Assembly (NCBI GenBank): GCA_002427745.1
Contig: DIYF01000116.1
Location: 5,118-69,117 of the forward strand
Direction: 5' to 3'
Length of the DNA stretch: 64,000 bases
Source: Roseivirga sp. UBA6061
GTDB taxonomy: Bacteria; Bacteroidota; Bacteroidia; Cytophagales; Cyclobacteriaceae
The first letter of the stretch is position 1. Every line of letters begins with the position of its first letter. The translations under genes and the position numbers were made by a program. Below are positions 37,081-45,279 of the stretch, piece after piece. The notes beneath the pieces are model-generated. The model was not told where the DNA came from, ran no database searches, and saw only the letters and a list, made by a program, of their open reading frames with translations.

Positions 37081-37935
37081 ATGAAAACAACTCTTCGACT
37101 CGCTCTCAGACTGACAGGCGTCTGCCTGCTCCTGAACGTTTCTATAAACCACTCCCTGGCTCAAAAACTCAGCTTACTCTGGGAAACCCCCACGGTACTT
37201 CCCGGTGTGGAGTCTGTGATTTACGATGCTGAAACAGACCTCATCTATGCTGCTAACATCAATGGCCACTTTATGGAAAAAGACGGCAATGGTACTATCG
37301 CCCGCATAGACACAGATGGCAAGGTGATTGACACTCAATGGATCACCGGACTGGATGCGCCTACAGGGCTGGGCATTTATGAGCGAAAACTCTATGTCAC
37401 CGATATCGACAGGCTGGTAGAAATAGATATCAAAGAAGGCAAAATCAGCAATACCTGGGCCGTATCCGGAGCCACAGCTTTTAACGATATAGCCATTGGT
37501 GCTGATGGCACCGTCTATGCCAGCGATACAGGAGGCGATGCAGTATATGCGCTGAAAGATGATACGGTGAACAAAGTACTGGATAATGTCAGAGGCCCCA
37601 ACGGTCTGTTGTCCACCCCTGATCGCTTTCTCACGGTGCTATGGTATGCTCAGGCTTTGTATTCCGTTGATTTGAAAACACAGCAACTCACTGAGCTGGC
37701 CGGGGGAATTGTGAACCCGGATGGCATTGAAGAAGTGGGTAATGGCGCTTTACTGCTGACGGGGCTCAACGGCCTCATCTATTACGTGGACAAAAATGGC
37801 AGGAAGACGCTGCTGGCAGATACCTCCCCTGATCAGATTCAGGCCGCTGATATAGATTATGTTGCTTCCAGGAATCTTTTACTCGTACCCACACTCAACA
37901 GTAATAAGGTGATGGCTTATCGCTTAGAGCTGTAA
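37081..37935 (+). CDS. secreted SMP-30/NHL-type beta-propeller protein
   Basis: A signal peptide (about 1-27) leads to a ~255-residue beta-propeller with repeats such as NDIAIGADGTVYASDTGGDA and NGLLSTPDR, in the style of SMP-30/gluconolactonase propellers. Substrate and activity are not readable; it may only be a binding protein. It stands alone, 133 bp after the T9SS protein. Confidence 0.75.
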   Translation: MKTTLRLALRLTGVCLLLNVSINHSLAQKLSLLWETPTVLPGVESVIYDAETDLIYAANINGHFMEKDGNGTIARIDTDGKVIDTQWITGLDAPTGLGIYERKLYVTDIDRLVEIDIKEGKISNTWAVSGATAFNDIAIGADGTVYASDTGGDAVYALKDDTVNKVLDNVRGPNGLLSTPDRFLTVLWYAQALYSVDLKTQQLTELAGGIVNPDGIEEVGNGALLLTGLNGLIYYVDKNGRKTLLADTSPDQIQAADIDYVASRNLLLVPTLNSNKVMAYRLEL

Positions 37936-38043
37936 TTTTCTCTTTTAAATAAATTCATGATTTAATATTTTTAATCTGAGGAAAAATTCAACACCGTTCT
38001 CTCCTCCCTTTCGCCATTTTTAAAACCTTAAAGCAAGTACATC

Positions 38044-38493
38044 ATGTCGAAAGTCAGAGTTCTCACCATTACCCTTATGCTTTGTTGCTCTTTTTTCACT
38101 TATGGTCAAACCAAGGTTGATCTTAATGGAAAATGGATTGTAACCGTAAAACAGCCTACAGATGACAAGCCAGTTGAATATAGCATAGAGGCCGAAATCA
38201 AGCAGATCGGCACCAACATCATCGGTGTATTCAATTTTGATCTCAACCGTATTCCCGTAGATTTTCAGCAGGAGAACATGAAGAACAATCAGTCTCAGCT
38301 TATCAACTTTACCGGAACGATAGCTAACGGTCTTTTGAGGCTGGATTATCAAAACGAGGACCCTGAAATACCTCAGTTTGGTTCGGGACTTTTAAGTATC
38401 AAATCGGCCCGGCATCTAAGCGGAAGGTTTCTGGGCTTTGGTCCGGAAACGAGGGAGATCGTCAGCGGTGACATGACCTTCGACAGGAAATAG
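38044..38493 (+). CDS. small secreted hypothetical protein
   Basis: A signal peptide (MSKVRVLTITLMLCCSFFTYG) precedes ~125 residues of beta-rich sequence (LNGKWIVTVKQPTDDKPVEY). I do not recognise the family; the lipocalin-like start LNGKW recalls small Bacteroidota secreted proteins of unknown role. Confidence 0.65.
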   Translation: MSKVRVLTITLMLCCSFFTYGQTKVDLNGKWIVTVKQPTDDKPVEYSIEAEIKQIGTNIIGVFNFDLNRIPVDFQQENMKNNQSQLINFTGTIANGLLRLDYQNEDPEIPQFGSGLLSIKSARHLSGRFLGFGPETREIVSGDMTFDRK

Positions 38494-38562
38494 CAGACAG
38501 AAAGCCTTTTGAGGTCTACGGAAAAACTGACCTTTTTCAGTAAAGGGACTTAACTTAATTCC

Positions 38563-38976
38563 ATGAATATATCATGGATAAATCGCCTGCTTTGCCTGCT
38601 GTTTGTATTGCTCTTTACCTCAGTACAGACCACAACAAACACCACGATTACCCGGAGTTACTGCACTGAGATAGGTAAGTTCCAGATGCTGTTTGATGAA
38701 GATGAGGTAAGCGGCAGTTATTCACTTACTCCCAAACGGAGCCTTGGTGCTATCTGGGGTAAACTGGAAGGTACCCGTATGACTGGTCGCTGGCTGGATG
38801 CCGATGGACAGGGAGACATCATCATCAGCTTTAATGAAGATTTTTCATGGTTTACCACCCGATACCGCAACGATAAGGAACCCGATCACTGGTACACAGA
38901 TCAATGGCATGGTGCTTTGAGGCCGAATGGTAAAACCACTTTTGAAAAGGACGGAAAAACCTACCGCTGCGAGTAA
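38563..38976 (+). CDS. small secreted hypothetical protein
   Basis: A signal peptide (about 1-25) is followed by a compact beta-rich domain with LGAIWGKLEGTRMTGRWLDA, aromatic residues near WYTDQWHGAL and a C-terminal YRCE. I do not recognise a named family. It precedes the NADAR gene by 25 bp in the same direction and could share a transcript. Confidence 0.65.
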   Translation: MNISWINRLLCLLFVLLFTSVQTTTNTTITRSYCTEIGKFQMLFDEDEVSGSYSLTPKRSLGAIWGKLEGTRMTGRWLDADGQGDIIISFNEDFSWFTTRYRNDKEPDHWYTDQWHGALRPNGKTTFEKDGKTYRCE

Positions 38977-39001
38977 GGGAGAGGTCGTGCTCTGACTGTT
39001 T

Positions 39002-39556
39002 ATGAGTGCCATGACCTATAATTTACAGCAACTCAAAAAGGATTACGATTCCGGAAAGAAACTTAAATTTCTATTCTTCTGGGGGCATCAGCCCCACCCC
39101 GGAGGAGAAGTGACCAACTCTTGCTTCAGCCAGTGGTGGGTAGCTCCCTTTACTGCAGATGGTCATTCATACCCAACCGCAGAGCACTGGATGATGGCAG
39201 AGAAAGCCCGGCTGTTTCAGGATGACGAGATGCTTGAGAAAATACTGCTGGCTCAGTCACCCGCTCAGGCCAAGAAGTTCGGAAGGCAGGTACGGGGTTT
39301 TGACCAGGCTACCTGGGAAGGCAGACGCTCAGAAATTGTTGTACAGGGAAACCTTCATAAGTTCAATCAACACCCCGACCTGAAAAACTTCTTGCTCAAC
39401 ACAAAGCAAAGGGTGCTGGTAGAGGCCAGCCCGAGAGATATTATCTGGGGTATAGGCCTGTCTGCTAAAAATGAAAGGGCCTCCGTACCAGCTCAGTGGC
39501 GTGGTAAAAATCTGCTTGGATTTGCTCTGATGGAAGTGCGGGATCTGTTGGGGTGA
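39002..39556 (+). CDS. NADAR-family protein (YbiA-like N-glycosidase fold)
   Basis: The family pattern is clear: CFSQWWVAPF, YPTAEHWMMAEKARLF, AKKFGRQVRGFD and PRDIIWGIGL. NADAR proteins are linked to ADP-ribose/NAD-related metabolism; YbiA acts on riboflavin-pathway intermediates and some NADAR proteins reverse guanine ADP-ribosylation on DNA next to DarT toxins. No DarT-like gene is visible here, so the role is open. The 3' end abuts a heptamer array. Confidence 0.85.
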   Translation: MSAMTYNLQQLKKDYDSGKKLKFLFFWGHQPHPGGEVTNSCFSQWWVAPFTADGHSYPTAEHWMMAEKARLFQDDEMLEKILLAQSPAQAKKFGRQVRGFDQATWEGRRSEIVVQGNLHKFNQHPDLKNFLLNTKQRVLVEASPRDIIWGIGLSAKNERASVPAQWRGKNLLGFALMEVRDLLG

Positions 39557-39559
39557 GAG

Positions 39560-39671
39560 GCAGGGAGTCAGAAGTGGGAAGACGGAAGTTGGAAGTCGGA
39601 CGTTCTTACCTCCTACTTCTTACATCTTGCCTCCTACCTCTTACATCTTACCTCCTGCCTCTTACCCCCTC
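39560..39671. repeat. degenerate tandem heptamer array with strand-like polarity switch
   Basis: Sixteen 7-bp units hold register between two gene stops. The first six are purine-rich (GCAGGGA, GTCAGAA, GTGGGAA, GACGGAA, GTTGGAA, GTCGGAC); a GTTCTTA unit follows and the remaining nine are pyrimidine-rich (CCTCCTA, CTTCTTA, CATCTTG, CCTCCTA, CCTCTTA, CATCTTA, CCTCCTG, CCTCTTA, CCCCCTC). The whole space between the NADAR and cytochrome genes is array. Confidence 0.9.
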
Positions 39672-40113
39672 AACGCAAATCATACCACTCTTCTACTTCC
39701 AGGTTGGCTCGTCTGCCCTGCTCTGTTGGCGCGTAATTTTCCGTCAGATAGTCCAGAATTTTTTGCTCATCTTCTCCCAGGTCTTTCAGATTTTGAGTGC
39801 GCTGCATCCAGCGAATCATATTGGTCCAGCCCTCGCGGGTAGCGCGGTTTTGGGTAACAAGCTTACCGGAATGACATCCTGTGCAGTTGGCTATTACCAA
39901 CAGCTTATGCTCCCCTTCTGCAAATTCACCTTCCGCCATAATAGTGGGCTCTGTAACCAGCTCAGCTTCAACCTTTTTTGGTGGGGTCTTAAAGAGATCG
40001 GGGTTTTCATAAGCCAGCCAGCCAAGGCCCAGCACCAAGACGAGTAAAGCGAATATGCCTATGACTGCCCTGAACAGTCCGTAAAAGCCTTTTAAAAAAT
40101 CATCCTCTTTCAT
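39670..40113 (-). CDS. membrane-anchored monohaem cytochrome c (SorB-like)
   Basis: One N-terminal membrane helix (about 15-35) leads to a single haem-binding motif CTGCH (C77, C80, H81). The 147-residue length and the overlap with the sulfite oxidase gene upstream (ATGA, 4 bp) fit the electron-accepting subunit of a sulfite dehydrogenase, which passes electrons to the respiratory chain. A methionine ligand is likely in MIRWMQRTQ. Confidence 0.85.
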   Translation of the reverse strand: MKEDDFLKGFYGLFRAVIGIFALLVLVLGLGWLAYENPDLFKTPPKKVEAELVTEPTIMAEGEFAEGEHKLLVIANCTGCHSGKLVTQNRATREGWTNMIRWMQRTQNLKDLGEDEQKILDYLTENYAPTEQGRRANLEVEEWYDLR

Positions 40114-41330
40114 ACCACTTTCACTGCAATTCTATGACAGGCATTATTCAGGTAGCCCTTGGGGTTCCAGCCGGGCACTACCATTGGCTGCGATTTACCG
40201 TTGCTATCAGTGGCCTTTGCCCAGATTTCATAGTAACCTTTGGCCGGTAAGTTCACCCTGGCGGACCAATGCTGCCAGGCCAGCCTGTTTTTGGGTCTTT
40301 CGAGCTTTGCCTGCTGCCAGGTGCTGCCAAAATCAGTGGAATAATGTACGGCCCTCACTTCCAACTGGCCGGCCCAGGCATGACCACGGATATCAAGGCT
40401 TTGTCCCTGCTGAATCAAGGCTCCGGATTTCGGATAGGTAACCAGTGATTTCACTGGCATAGACTCGATAATCCCCATATCTTCTTCAGGTACTTCAGTA
40501 CCCGGAGCTACCGGTTTCACCGGTACCCGATAAGCCGTACCGGTCATTTTGGGTCCGTCATGAACGATATTGCGAATGCTCAGACGATTGACCCATTTGC
40601 CGGAAGCAGAAGCAGGAAAACCTCCTGCCACCAGTCTGAGAGGAAAGCCATGAGCAATCGGAATGTCCTCTCCATTCATCTGATAAGCCAGCAAGGTTTC
40701 GTCCTCCAGCGCCTTTTCAATAGGTACTCCCCGTGAGATGACGACCTTCTCAGGGTCACCGCTTAAATGTGTATCGGCTCCGTAGTAGGCCAGATACACT
40801 GCATCACTCTTCATTCCCACATCAGCCAGCAGGTCTTTCACGCGCAGGCCTGTCCAGTTTGCACAGCTGACTGCTCCTATCGTCCACTGGTTTCCTTTGG
40901 CAGGTGGATTAAACTCACTGCGGCCATTGCCCCCGCACTCCAGTGTAAGCTGATAAGTGTAGGCTTTGAACTTCGATTTTAAATCATTGAGGGTGTAAGT
41001 CTTGCGACTTCCTGCTGATTCGCCTTCAACGGTGAGTACCCAATTGTCTTTATCAGGCTTTGGAATGATGCCATTGTTACGGATAAACATCTTGTCTGCC
41101 GGAGTGATTTTATCGTCCAGAAGATGGGCCTGAGCTTCAATATTCCACGGCCGGTCATTCAGGGTCCGCATCTCTTTGTGCTTACCGAAAAGTGCCTGAG
41201 GGGTGTTCTGTTCAATTAAAACCGGAGTGTATCCCGCCATGAGCCGATCTCCAAAAACGATATCTGCTCCTAATACGGTAGAGAAAGCAGCCAGTGTGCT
41301 CTTTTTAATGAAATCGCGTCTTTTAGCCAT
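40110..41330 (-). CDS. sulfite oxidase-type molybdopterin oxidoreductase (SorA-like)
   Basis: From ATG 41330 the protein has a Tat-type signal (RRDFIKK, residues 4-10). A molybdopterin-binding domain contains C132 in TLECGGNGR, the conserved molybdenum ligand position of the SUOX family, and a C-terminal Ig-like dimerisation domain (about 300-406) follows. It would oxidise sulfite or a similar substrate in the periplasm and hand electrons to the cytochrome encoded next. An in-frame TTG 21 bp upstream is a weaker start. Confidence 0.85.
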   Translation of the reverse strand: MAKRRDFIKKSTLAAFSTVLGADIVFGDRLMAGYTPVLIEQNTPQALFGKHKEMRTLNDRPWNIEAQAHLLDDKITPADKMFIRNNGIIPKPDKDNWVLTVEGESAGSRKTYTLNDLKSKFKAYTYQLTLECGGNGRSEFNPPAKGNQWTIGAVSCANWTGLRVKDLLADVGMKSDAVYLAYYGADTHLSGDPEKVVISRGVPIEKALEDETLLAYQMNGEDIPIAHGFPLRLVAGGFPASASGKWVNRLSIRNIVHDGPKMTGTAYRVPVKPVAPGTEVPEEDMGIIESMPVKSLVTYPKSGALIQQGQSLDIRGHAWAGQLEVRAVHYSTDFGSTWQQAKLERPKNRLAWQHWSARVNLPAKGYYEIWAKATDSNGKSQPMVVPGWNPKGYLNNACHRIAVKVV

Positions 41331-41466
41331 ATCAGGCGATAATATACCCAATTGCCCCGATAAAAAAACGTGCCTTTACACCGGTAGCTTTATGAGTGAA
41401 ATAACCCCGCAAATCCGTCACTGGCATGACAATTGTTTCACTGAGGCCATCTAACCGAATTTACAC

Positions 41467-41961
41467 ATGATGCACTCTTCAACTACATTCAGGTGGCTCT
41501 TTGCCATTTCACTGGCCTTATTATTCAGCTGTTCAGAAGACGAACCGGCTCCTGATTTGATCGGGCTATGGAAAATCAACGAACACGAAGCCTCACAGAG
41601 AACAGAATACCAAAACTCTCCGCCACTAGAATTCAATCTTTTTTTCAGTCCGGGTTCACCGGGAGGTATATTATCAACTTCCAGACTGAACTTTGAGCCG
41701 GACAACACAGGCCTGTATTCCCGTGATAACCTGGGTTTTGAAGATAATGGTACCTATCAGATCACATGGCAAAAAGACACGGATAAGCTGACGATAAAAC
41801 TTGACGATGAACCGGAAGAAGTATGGACCATACTGAGCCTTACCCATCAGGAGCTTGTGCTTTACTATGAAAGAGAGACCACCACGTTTCCGGACAATGA
41901 GGGTGTTGCCAATCCTAAAACCTACAGAAAGACGACACATAAGCACACCTTTATCCGGTAG
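41467..41961 (+). CDS. lipoprotein, lipocalin-like
   Basis: The signal peptide ends in a lipobox (ALLFSC), with C22 as the likely acylation site and SEDEPAP after it, so a surface lipoprotein is possible. The mature ~140 residues are beta-rich (LIGLWKINEHEA; GTYQITWQKDTDKLTIKLD), like small lipocalin-type Bacteroidota proteins. Function unknown. The gene stands alone between the sulfite oxidase and the small PspC-N-like gene. Confidence 0.7.
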   Translation: MMHSSTTFRWLFAISLALLFSCSEDEPAPDLIGLWKINEHEASQRTEYQNSPPLEFNLFFSPGSPGGILSTSRLNFEPDNTGLYSRDNLGFEDNGTYQITWQKDTDKLTIKLDDEPEEVWTILSLTHQELVLYYERETTTFPDNEGVANPKTYRKTTHKHTFIR

Positions 41962-42105
41962 TGGCTGATCAGTCTTCTTTATGCCCGGCCCGGTGGGAAG
42001 TACCTCTTAGGGTAAGATGATCCCGGCTCGAATTACTGAGCACCATACCCTCTCAACAGAGATAGTGACTGCTGAAGTATGTGAGACAGCATGAGCGGAG
42101 GACGT

Positions 42106-42134
42106 AAAAAAACCCTGACGGGGAACCGTCAGGG
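42106..42134 (-). terminator. intrinsic terminator after the PspC-N-like gene
   Basis: Minus strand: CCCTGACGG-TTCC-CCGTCAGGG perfect 9-bp stem followed by seven T, 52 bp beyond the stop of the 42186 gene. A very similar stem recurs at 52566-52591. Confidence 0.85.
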
Positions 42135-42185
42135 CTGGATAGAAAACACCTGTATTTAATTAATCACCTCAAACCAAAAACTAAA

Positions 42186-42443
42186 TCAGGTTCTCTTATA
42201 TGTCGTTGATGTCCTTTCTATTAAGTGATTCACTTCATCACATGTGATCACTTCACCACCTGCTCTTAATTCATCAAGCAGGATTTCCGCAACTTTCTCT
42301 TCAGCAGAACCATAGGCAGCTCCTGTATTGTCGGCTGTACTATTTCTATGGATCCACTTTAAATGATTCATCAGTAGATTTCTGCAGTTCTCTTCCACAT
42401 AAAATACAACGCCACTGATGCTGATTTTGTGGTGGCCGTTCAT
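42186..42443 (-). CDS. small protein resembling the N-terminal domain of Bacteroidota PspC proteins
   Basis: From ATG 42443 the 85-residue protein reads MNGHHKISISGVVFYVEENC, then a helical stretch, EEKVAEILLDEL and VITCDEVNHLIERT. This resembles the ~90-residue domain that precedes the PspC domain in many Bacteroidota proteins (ISG.VF.IEE..., then VIT..DV...I), but the PspC domain itself is missing. A second ATG 33 bp upstream is possible. Its gene stands alone with its own terminator; function unknown. Confidence 0.6.
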   Translation of the reverse strand: MNGHHKISISGVVFYVEENCRNLLMNHLKWIHRNSTADNTGAAYGSAEEKVAEILLDELRAGGEVITCDEVNHLIERTSTTYKRT

Positions 42444-42716
42444 TGATCCAAAGTATAGGGTTGGTTGAGTAAACATTGCTAAAAATTTATTCCTGCTTTG
42501 TAAGACTTCCGAAAAGCGGAATGGTTACCTGCAGTTCCATTGTCCTTTGTATTATAGATGCCCTGAGTCCGAAAAATGTTGCATAGCCCTATGGATTTAA
42601 CAGAAATTAACCGGAAACAGAGCCTCTGTTAACACCTTATTAACAGTAAGACGGTCTCAGGAGAAAAACATAACAGCACAAAAGACAAATAGCAGGAATC
42701 AACAACCCCATGGAGT

Positions 42717-43703
42717 CTAGTGTTGCTGCTTCAACTCCTCAACGAGTTGCCTGATTACTTCCACTACCAGTTCAGGTTCATCAATATGAATCTGGTGGCC
42801 ACTCTCTTTGGCAATAACATGCCGGCTTTGGGTTGAAAGTGTGAGTAACTCCCGCTGTAGTCTCTCTGATTCGGCTTTGAGCGTCTCATTGCTCCATGCT
42901 TCATCTCCCTCCTTTTTGGTCCAGATGTCCTTAGAGATGACCACCAGAGGTTTGTCTCCGAAAGCATATTCTTCTGATTTTTCATAGATGAGCTGCATGG
43001 TCTCAGCTTCGTAACTGCTGCGTCCCTTTACATAGCTGAAAGGCCGCTCATTGTATATCCACTGAAAACGCTTTTGGTCTGATTGTGAAAACTTGTCAAG
43101 GAAATCTCCGAAATCTCTCCTGGCCTGAAAAGTTTCCAGCTTTGGTTGCGCGGTCAGTCGTGACCTTATCACAGCCGGGATATCACGGCCTTTAGAGGTC
43201 TCCCGCATTCGCTTCCATGCCGGTTTTCCCTGCTGATAAATGCGCAGGACCACATCAGGGTGAGTCGCATCCACCAACACTACGCCAGCTACCTCATCCG
43301 GAAACATATGCGCGTAGACCCGGGTCAGCAAGCCTCCAAGCGAATGACCTACAAGAATATAAGGTCCCTTGATACCCGCATTTTGCAAGGCCGTATGTGT
43401 ATCGTAGGCCTGCTGCCACATATGGATAGCATGACCGTGTTCACTCCAGCCTTCACCTGCCTGATCAACCGCAATGGCCTGAGCGAATTTCCCGACTTCT
43501 GGTAGCACAAGATTCCAGATAAGTCCGATATCACCTGCACCATGAAACATAACAATGGGTGGTCCGCTTTCACCTTTTGTTAATAAATGAAGCTTATAGC
43601 CATTTACCTCAACCAGCTTGCCCGGTGCTGCCTGCGGGGTCTGTGCACAGAGATTCTGACTTATCAGGTATATAAATATGTAAGCACTTACTATTTTATT
43701 CAT
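42717..43703 (-). CDS. secreted alpha/beta hydrolase
   Basis: A signal peptide (about 1-20) precedes an alpha/beta-hydrolase fold: oxyanion HGAGD near 54-58, nucleophile elbow GHSLGG with S121, an aspartate in VVLVDATHPD and a final histidine in ESGHQIHIDEPELV. The 328-residue length is normal for the fold. Substrate is not predictable; it should act in the periplasm or at the surface. Confidence 0.85.
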   Translation of the reverse strand: MNKIVSAYIFIYLISQNLCAQTPQAAPGKLVEVNGYKLHLLTKGESGPPIVMFHGAGDIGLIWNLVLPEVGKFAQAIAVDQAGEGWSEHGHAIHMWQQAYDTHTALQNAGIKGPYILVGHSLGGLLTRVYAHMFPDEVAGVVLVDATHPDVVLRIYQQGKPAWKRMRETSKGRDIPAVIRSRLTAQPKLETFQARRDFGDFLDKFSQSDQKRFQWIYNERPFSYVKGRSSYEAETMQLIYEKSEEYAFGDKPLVVISKDIWTKKEGDEAWSNETLKAESERLQRELLTLSTQSRHVIAKESGHQIHIDEPELVVEVIRQLVEELKQQH

Positions 43704-43752
43704 AAATAAAGGATGACATCCGCCATCCTTTTGTTTGAAATATTCTGAGTTT

Positions 43753-44442
43753 TTAATCTGATTTTCTGAAATAGATCGCTCCTGAAATGGTTTCGAGGTT
43801 TACTTCCTTTTCTCCACCCTTATAGGTACCCTTGAGCTTTCGTCCGCCCAGGCTTGGCAAGCCTCTGTCCTTTCTGGTCTTAAAGTCCATATTGGTGTAC
43901 AAATCGCCTGTAATACTTTTGAGGCCAATTTCTGCACCGGTGTTTCCTTCCCAGGTAAGATCTATTACACCTGATATGGTTTCAACTTCTATATCCGACT
44001 TGATGCCACTGATCGTTACGTTTGAGCCGATTGTTTCTACCGTCATACTGGCTGAGCTGGGCACCATCATTTCTACTTTCACTTCCAGACAGGCATTTTT
44101 ACCATTATTTCTCCAGTGTATTCCCTCCCGGGACTGACAACAGCAGTCATCAGATTCACTGAGCTTATGTGGCCTCAGATCGATATCGAGTGCCAGGCGA
44201 TCATCGTAATTGTCCAGGTCTATACGCAGTGCTTCATTGTCTTTCCCTCCGTTTACCTCATAGGTAATCTTCACATAAATCTCATTCTTTGACCAGGATT
44301 TGACCACAAAGTCAGTTCCCATATCAATATCCACATCGAGGTGCTGATTTGTGAAGGCATAGGTTTTCTCCAGTACATCTGCCTGTGCCATTACCCACTG
44401 GCTCGCCAGCAGGCACACTAAAAGCATAGTAAGTCTTTTCAT
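43753..44442 (-). CDS. DUF4097-family secreted beta-repeat protein (1 of 3)
   Basis: A signal peptide (about 1-19) is followed by a right-handed repeat of short strands characteristic of DUF4097, with V-E-T-I-S/G turns (IEVETISGVIDLTW, VNLETISGAIYF). It is the last of three tandem paralogues after an ECF sigma and anti-sigma gene. These proteins are exported; their role is unknown, although such operons are common in Bacteroidota. Confidence 0.8.
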   Translation of the reverse strand: MKRLTMLLVCLLASQWVMAQADVLEKTYAFTNQHLDVDIDMGTDFVVKSWSKNEIYVKITYEVNGGKDNEALRIDLDNYDDRLALDIDLRPHKLSESDDCCCQSREGIHWRNNGKNACLEVKVEMMVPSSASMTVETIGSNVTISGIKSDIEVETISGVIDLTWEGNTGAEIGLKSITGDLYTNMDFKTRKDRGLPSLGGRKLKGTYKGGEKEVNLETISGAIYFRKSD

Positions 44443-44461
44443 AGTGATTCTGTTTTATGCC

Positions 44462-45214
44462 TTAGTTCTTCCGGAGGTATACATTGCCATATTGTGACTC
44501 AACAGACAATCGCTTATCTCCCTTTTTGATAGATGCCCTGGCCTTCATCCACTTGCCGATTCCGTCATCTCCTCCCATTTTGATGGGTACGTCCAGGTTT
44601 GTAAAAATTTGCCCCCACTGCGTGCTGGCGTCAAACTCCAGTGATTGTGATTCATCAATCTTTACATCCACGCCACCATAGCGGGCGTCTACCTCAAGCA
44701 TTTCCGGGTTTTCGAGTACTTCTACCAGGCCATAGCGGGCATCCAGCATCACTTTGATATCGCGCGGCACAGTAACCACCAGTTCGATGGAGATACAGAT
44801 ACCATTGCTGTAAGTACCATTGCGCTTTGAACCCACATTGATGGTTGTGCCTTTGCGGGAAACGGTTACGGAAGTTTTGTCATCATCGTCATCATCGCTG
44901 TGTGTATACACCGAGAAATTGCCCTTTCTGTTTCTGAGCCCCCTGATGGTCGATTCAATGGTAAACACCCCATTTCTGGCACTGCTTTCAATTTTGAAAT
45001 CTTCATCGAACTTTCCTCCCTGGATATCAACCGTACCTTCTACCTTCACTTCTTTTCCGTCCCAGACCTTGACCTGTACCAGTTCAGGGTATTCAAAAAC
45101 GAGGTTGAGTTCGTCAAACGACTTAACATCGAAGGTCTCGCTGATCTTCGTTTGCGCCATAGCACCGGCAGTGACCGCCAGCATCACAGCTATTGTGTAA
45201 ATAATCCTTTTCAT
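44462..45214 (-). CDS. DUF4097-family secreted beta-repeat protein (2 of 3)
   Basis: A signal peptide (about 1-20) and ~230 residues of beta-repeats (FDASTQWGQIFTNLD, LSVESQYGNVYLRKN), with an acidic DDDDDDK loop near residue 110. It is a paralogue of the flanking gene products and shares the C-terminal YGNVYLRK/YSNVYLRK with the third member. A terminator-like hairpin separates it from the gene upstream, so it may be expressed at a lower level. Confidence 0.8.
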   Translation of the reverse strand: MKRIIYTIAVMLAVTAGAMAQTKISETFDVKSFDELNLVFEYPELVQVKVWDGKEVKVEGTVDIQGGKFDEDFKIESSARNGVFTIESTIRGLRNRKGNFSVYTHSDDDDDDKTSVTVSRKGTTINVGSKRNGTYSNGICISIELVVTVPRDIKVMLDARYGLVEVLENPEMLEVDARYGGVDVKIDESQSLEFDASTQWGQIFTNLDVPIKMGGDDGIGKWMKARASIKKGDKRLSVESQYGNVYLRKN

Positions 45215-45243
45215 TGTCTGAGTTTTTGAGTTGATAAGAAAAA

Positions 45244-45271
45244 GGCCGCTTCAATTATCTCTGAAGCGGCC
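45244..45271 (-). terminator. intra-operon terminator between two DUF4097 genes
   Basis: Minus strand: a perfect GGCCGCTTCA / TGAAGCGGCC stem with an 8-nt loop and a T-run lies between the stop of the 45280 gene and the start of the 44462 gene. It should end most transcripts from the sigma/anti-sigma promoter and let only readthrough continue. Confidence 0.8.
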
Positions 45272-45279
45272 CGTTCTAT

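Noticed and set aside
39553..40047. 164-residue plus-strand frame after the NADAR gene
   Set aside because: It begins in the heptamer array and continues antisense to the cytochrome gene.
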